This document shows positions 62,208 to 64,000 of a stretch of DNA of 64,000 nucleotides, one piece after another. Both the position numbers and the translations under genes were made by a program. The DNA comes from CBDCTM01 sp965222005. Lineage in GTDB: Bacteria; Bacteroidota; Bacteroidia; Chitinophagales; Saprospiraceae. Each line of letters begins with the position of its first letter. The first letter of the stretch is position 1. The notes below the pieces were generated by a model. The model did not search any database. It was not told where the DNA came from and saw only the letters and a program-made list of their open reading frames with translations. Location: contig OZ244935.1 of the NCBI GenBank assembly GCA_965222005.1, forward strand, positions 558,001 to 622,000, written 5' to 3'.

Positions 62208-64000
62208 TTAGAAGCAATACTGCCCCGCTTCGATCAGCTCGGCAGCGATGCGGCGGCGGGTAGCCTTCACATTTTGCGGCGGAAACTTAGTGAAGCGCTT
62301 CAGCCCCAGGAGGAAGGTCTTAAGCAGATCGCCTTCGGCAAAGGAGCAAAGTGCGTCGGTGGCCAGCTTGTTCATCCGGGCATTGGCATCTGCCAAGAAG
62401 GTGTTCAGAATGGCATCATATACCTCCTGCGGCATCTTGTTGGGAGTGCGCGTACTGAGCTTGTTCACTCGCAGCAGCAGCGATTCGGCCACGAAAGTAT
62501 CGATCATCATATCGGCTATATTCATCAATATTTCCTGCTCTTCCTTGAGGTTGAGCTGCCCGTCCATCTGCATTTTGGCAGCCGCACCAGCTACCATCAA
62601 AATTATTTTCTTGAAATTTTTAACGGCTTTGTAAGCCTGCCCATAAGGCTCCTCCGGCTGGTCAAATCCAGGCATTGAGCTTAGTTCTTTTTGTACTGCC
62701 CAAGCTGGGCCCGTAATGTCCAGTCGGCCCTTCATGGCTCTTTTAAGTAGCATATCCACTATGAGCAGGCGGTTGATTTCATTGGTGCCCTCGTAGATTC
62801 TTGAAATGCGCGAATTGCGATAGGCGACAGCTGCGGTACCCTCCTCCGAGTAGCCCATCCCGCCATGAATTTGCAAGGTTTCATCTACCACATAGTCCAA
62901 CACCTCCGAACCGGCAACCTTTAGTATTGCACATTCTACGGCATATTCTTCAGCAGCTTTTAACTTGGCACTGGCAAAGTCTTCCCCTTCTGTCTGCAGC
63001 TGTATTTTTTTGTCGTTCATAAGATTGGATACGCGGTACATAGCGCTTTCTGTAGCAAATACCCGGATCGCCTGTTCGGCCAGCTTGTACTGGATAGCTC
63101 CAAAGTTGGATATCGGAACCTTGAATTGTATGCGCTCATTGGCATACTGTGTGGCCGAGCTGATGCTGGCCTTAGCTCCACCGATGGTAAGGGCACAGAG
63201 CTTGAAGCGGCCGTTGTTCAAGGCATTGAAGGCAATGAGATGTCCCTTGCCAATCTCACCAAGCACATTCTCCACCGGCACTTTTGTATTTTCAAAAAAC
63301 ACCTGACGGGTAGAGGAACCATTGATACCCAGCTTTTTCTCCTCGGTACCGAGCGTCATACCTTCTGCTCCTTTCTCCACGATAAAACCGGTAAACTGAT
63401 CGCCGTTGATTTGAGCAAACACGATAAACACATCCGCAAAGCCTGCATTGGATATCCACATTTTCTGGCCGCTGAGAATATATTCCTGGCCATCTTCCGA
63501 GAGTACTGCCTTTGTTTTGGCAGCCAGGGCATCAGAGCCCGAGGCCGGTTCGGTAAGGCAGTAGGCAGCCTTCAGCTCGCCACTGATGAGGCCGGGCAAA
63601 TACTTGTCCTTCTGCGCCTGATTGCCAAAATAAAGGATCGGCAGCATACCGATACCCGTATTTGCAGCAAAAGCCGTATTGAAAGAACCCGCCGGCCCCA
63701 AAGTATCGCAGATCAGGGTATTGGTATTGGTATCGAGCCCCATGCCACCATATTGCTCCGGCATATGTGTGCCCAGCAGGCCCAATTCGCCTGCCTTTTC
63801 GAGTAGCTGTTCTACCAGATCAAAGCCCTTCGCTTCTATCTCTGCCGATTTGGGCATCAGCTCAGTATTTAGAAAATCGAGCACCATATCCCTAATCATC
63901 AACTGCTCTTCGTTGAATTCTTCGGGTATGAATGTATTCTCTGGCGTGGAATCTTTGACGAGATATTCGCCCCCTTTAAGGGGCTCACTTTGAACAAATT
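62208..64000 (-). CDS. Acyl-CoA dehydrogenase, 5' end beyond the window
   Basis: At least 597 residues; the frame stays open to 64000 with no start codon seen, so the true start is just outside. ACAD N-domain with GLLGTHMPEQYGGMGL, the middle domain AAYCLTEPASGSDA (about 155 of the visible part), and the C-domain with IHGGMGYSEEGTAAVAYRNSRISRIYEGTNEINR, whose Glu in YEGTNE is the catalytic base. The extra C-terminal region of about 180 residues is typical of the 600-residue ACAD subgroup in Bacteroidota. It oxidises an acyl-CoA to the enoyl-CoA, with FAD. Chain-length preference unknown. Confidence 0.93.
   Translation of the reverse strand, partial: FVQSEPLKGGEYLVKDSTPENTFIPEEFNEEQLMIRDMVLDFLNTELMPKSAEIEAKGFDLVEQLLEKAGELGLLGTHMPEQYGGMGLDTNTNTLICDTLGPAGSFNTAFAANTGIGMLPILYFGNQAQKDKYLPGLISGELKAAYCLTEPASGSDALAAKTKAVLSEDGQEYILSGQKMWISNAGFADVFIVFAQINGDQFTGFIVEKGAEGMTLGTEEKKLGINGSSTRQVFFENTKVPVENVLGEIGKGHLIAFNALNNGRFKLCALTIGGAKASISSATQYANERIQFKVPISNFGAIQYKLAEQAIRVFATESAMYRVSNLMNDKKIQLQTEGEDFASAKLKAAEEYAVECAILKVAGSEVLDYVVDETLQIHGGMGYSEEGTAAVAYRNSRISRIYEGTNEINRLLIVDMLLKRAMKGRLDITGPAWAVQKELSSMPGFDQPEEPYGQAYKAVKNFKKIILMVAGAAAKMQMDGQLNLKEEQEILMNIADMMIDTFVAESLLLRVNKLSTRTPNKMPQEVYDAILNTFLADANARMNKLATDALCSFAEGDLLKTFLLGLKRFTKFPPQNVKATRRRIAAELIEAGQYCF

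Noticed and set aside
1..64000. tRNA or rRNA genes
   Set aside because: I looked for cloverleaf-like or rRNA sequence in the longer intergenic regions and saw none.

Overview
The window looks like a chromosomal segment of a Bacteroidota bacterium, most likely a Saprospiria/Lewinella-type organism (inference). Evidence: at least six genes end in type IX secretion (T9SS) sorting domains; there is a LytTR regulator beside a propeller-type sensor kinase; the nitrous oxide reductase is the Sec-type lipoprotein of clade II; SprB-type repeats are present; two promoters match the Bacteroidota -33 TTG / -7 TAnnTTTG pattern; Shine-Dalgarno sequences are scarce. No tRNA, rRNA or CRISPR array was seen.

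Layout. 1-700: right part of a frameshifted IS110-family transposon. 0.7-10.5 kb: four T9SS cargo genes, including a large metzincin/beta-helix protein and a tandemly duplicated pair. 10.6-13 kb: rluB and dnaB on the minus strand. 13.5-17 kb: a coiled-coil exported protein and a PorE-like TPR/PD40/OmpA protein. 17-17.9 kb: a decayed exported gene and a MazF-type toxin-antitoxin pair. 17.9-22.4 kb: two more T9SS beta-propeller proteins, then 1.3 kb of repeat-rich non-coding DNA. 22.4-31.5 kb: lipid kinase, ABC exporter pair, ferredoxin-type reductase, M3 peptidase, WecA-like transferase, fluoride channel, SH3 protein. 31.6-35.4 kb: LytTR two-component system. 35.5-41 kb: thioesterase, MsrB, histone-like HhH protein, propeller/SprB/OmpA protein and a Tat-exported tail-collar protein. 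41-46.7 kb: signalling and stress genes (GAF protein, Hpt, UspA, K+ channel, CBS). 46.8-55.4 kb: a nos cluster (nosZ, membrane protein, nosL, nosD, nosF, nosY) divergent from an Rrf2 regulator, a cytochrome c and a multi-pass membrane protein. 55.4-64 kb: SET protein, a small barrel protein, a korAB plus GltD-like flavoprotein operon, a T9SS pseudogene and an acyl-CoA dehydrogenase cut by the window end.

How genes work together: nosZ reduces N2O with copper loaded by NosL/NosD/NosF/NosY; the divergent cytochrome c is a plausible electron donor, and the Fe-S type Rrf2 protein a plausible regulator. korA/korB and the flavoprotein with two 4Fe-4S clusters probably link 2-oxoacid oxidation, ferredoxin and NAD(P)H.

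The most unusual signal is non-coding: a family of short structured repeats of the form (stem arm, loop, stem arm) whose loop is complementary to a flanking sequence, so each could fold as a pseudoknot. Stems differ in sequence between copies but stay paired (compensatory changes). Copies lie 65-130 bp after the stop codons of four T9SS cargo genes, and at least four copies sit in the 21.2-21.7 kb non-coding region.
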